Assembly: GCA_945860255.1 (NCBI GenBank)
Contig: CAMAQI010000154.1
Span: 1 to 5,830, forward strand
Direction of reading: 5' to 3'
Length of the DNA: 5,830 bases
Source of the DNA: Methylacidiphilum caldifontis
GTDB taxonomy: Bacteria; Verrucomicrobiota; Verrucomicrobiia; Methylacidiphilales; CAMAQI01
Both the position numbers and the translations under genes were made by a program. The notes under the pieces are model-generated. The model was not told where the DNA came from, made no database searches, and saw only the letters and a program-made list of their open reading frames with translations. This document shows, in pieces, positions 5,149 to 5,830 of the stretch (position 1 is the stretch's first letter; each line of letters starts with the position of its first letter).

Positions 5149-5250
5149 AGAGGAGTACCTTACGCAAAGTCGCTGAGACGCAGAGAAAGAGAGGCTAATC
5201 GGCTGATGGACTATTGGGCTAATGGGGGGGGGAATAGCTGTAGAGCGAAT
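5149..5250 (+). repeat. Dispersed ~102 bp intergenic repeat, copy B
   Basis: Same-orientation homologue of 4068-4175, starting 21 bp after the folE2 stop. The 8-bp phasing is clearer here. From 5162 to 5225 the sequence reads as eight successive octamers, including ACGCAAAG (5162), ACGCAGAG (5178), GCTAATCG (5194), GCTGATGG (5202) and GCTAATGG (5218). The early units are of a CGCAGAG type and the later ones of a GCTRATNG type. A run of nine G (5224-5232) follows; copy A has a mixed G-rich stretch of different length at that point, so this is where the copies differ by an indel. No ORF is present. Confidence 0.8.
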
Positions 5251-5268
5251 TAAAGAGATTCAGCTATT
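5233..5268. other. 8-bp inverted repeat (weak hairpin) between folE2 and aat
   Basis: AATAGCTG (5233-5240) and CAGCTATT (5261-5268) are perfect inverted repeats around a 20 nt gap. The location between convergent genes suits a shared transcription end. The stem is short, the loop long, and no T-run follows on either strand, so an intrinsic terminator is not supported. The left arm lies within repeat copy B; the matching position in copy A (AATAGCCG) has no partner arm. Confidence 0.3.
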
Positions 5269-5315
5269 TAGAATTAGGCCCTCCGATCTGAACGAGGATT
5301 CACAGCCTCACAGTA

Positions 5316-5830
5316 TTACTGAAATCGAACCGGTTTACTGATCGCCTGCTGAAGACGCTGCAAATAGAGCTCACGAGGAATCTCAATCGCCCCCATCTGT
5401 TTCGTGAAAGGATTAAGGACTTGAGTATCAAAAAGCTCAAAGCCCTGCTGACTTAAATGAGTCAAAAGATAGGCAAGTGCAAATTTGGAGGCATCCGGGA
5501 GACGATGAAACATCGACTCACCAGCAAAGAAACCGCCTATCGCAACTCCATAAATCCCCCCCACTAATTTCTCCTCATGCCAAACCTCGACACTGTGAGC
5601 ATATCCGGCCAAATGAAAGTCGCTATAGGCACGAATAAACTGTTGTGAGATCCAGGTCTCCTCTCTGTTTTTAGTCACTTTAGCACACTCTCGAATCACT
5701 TGTCCAAAAGCCTCATCAAAACTGATTCGAAATTTGTTTTGCTTCAACAATCGACGGATACTTTTAGAAAGAACAAGGGGGTTGAGTTCAAAAATAGCCC
5801 GAGGATTCGGAGACCACCAGGTGACAGGAC
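5316..5830 (-). CDS. aat: Leucyl/phenylalanyl-tRNA-protein transferase, C-terminal ~170 residues (partial)
   Basis: Transfers Leu or Phe (also Met) from aminoacyl-tRNA to proteins with N-terminal Arg or Lys, marking them for ClpS/ClpAP degradation in the N-degron pathway; cytoplasmic. The frame enters at base 5830 and runs leftward to TAA at 5318-5316, so the N-terminal ~50-70 residues lie outside the window. Family landmarks in order: PVTWWSPNPRAIF (E. coli PILWWSPDPRAVL); FDEAFGQVI; TWISQQFIRAY; AGYAHSVEVWHEEKLVGGIYGV; GGFFAGESMFHRLPDASKFAL, with the catalytic Glu in GES; and ELFDTQVLNPFTKQMGAIEIPRELYL, with the conserved Gln in DTQ. The TTG at 5750 is an internal Leu, not the start, because homology continues upstream without a break. 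No deletion or frameshift is seen. It converges on folE2 with a 188 bp gap. Confidence 0.96.
   Translation of the reverse strand, partial: PVTWWSPNPRAIFELNPLVLSKSIRRLLKQNKFRISFDEAFGQVIRECAKVTKNREETWISQQFIRAYSDFHLAGYAHSVEVWHEEKLVGGIYGVAIGGFFAGESMFHRLPDASKFALAYLLTHLSQQGFELFDTQVLNPFTKQMGAIEIPRELYLQRLQQAISKPVRFQ

Noticed and set aside
4068..5250. Insertion sequence or composite transposon around folE2
   Set aside because: The flanking repeats are same-orientation, about 100 bp, non-coding and diverged; there is no transposase, terminal inverted repeat or target-site duplication.
5233..5268. Intrinsic bidirectional terminator between folE2 and aat
   Set aside because: The stem is only 8 bp with a 20 nt loop, and there is no T-run after it on either strand; it is recorded only as an inverted repeat.

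Overview
This 5.8 kb window looks like ordinary chromosome from a Gram-negative (diderm) bacterium. It carries a secretin-family protein and a TonB-type protein, both of which need an outer membrane, together with housekeeping genes (aat, folE2, bcp). G+C looks moderate by eye; it was not computed. Codons ending in C are frequent (ATC, CTC, GTC). None of the five complete genes has a good Shine-Dalgarno sequence. That would fit a lineage with weak SD use, possibly in the Planctomycetes-Verrucomicrobia-Chlamydiae group, but this is only a guess and no marker gene here settles the taxonomy.

Layout: a probable leftward partial gene of unknown function (1-143); an AT-rich divergent spacer (144-517); then five rightward genes: an exported Bcp-type peroxiredoxin (518-1018), a short secretin-like exported protein (1128-1979), a TonB-family inner-membrane protein with a Pro-rich linker (2024-3043), an HD-domain phosphohydrolase whose metal site resembles eukaryotic class I cyclic-nucleotide phosphodiesterases (3152-4051), and the GTP cyclohydrolase FolE2 (4324-5127). 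The window ends in the convergent 3' part of aat, leucyl/phenylalanyl-tRNA-protein transferase (5316-5830, minus strand).

The secretin-like and TonB-like genes are 44 bp apart and are the pair most likely to work together, in an envelope process spanning inner membrane, periplasm and outer membrane. The peroxiredoxin just upstream is also predicted to be exported. The HD protein and FolE2 have no obvious pathway link to them, and spacers of about 110-270 bp suggest separate or loosely coupled transcription.

The least expected content is non-coding. Two diverged copies of a ~100 bp repeat, in the same orientation, lie 16 and 21 bp after the stop codons of the HD gene and folE2 and so bracket folE2. 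Much of each copy follows an 8-bp periodicity. Between the first copy and folE2 lie a 9-bp-periodic ATCYGTG array and a two-copy composite direct repeat overlapping a plausible folE2 promoter. No complete novel defence system, CRISPR array, tRNA, rRNA or insertion sequence was seen.
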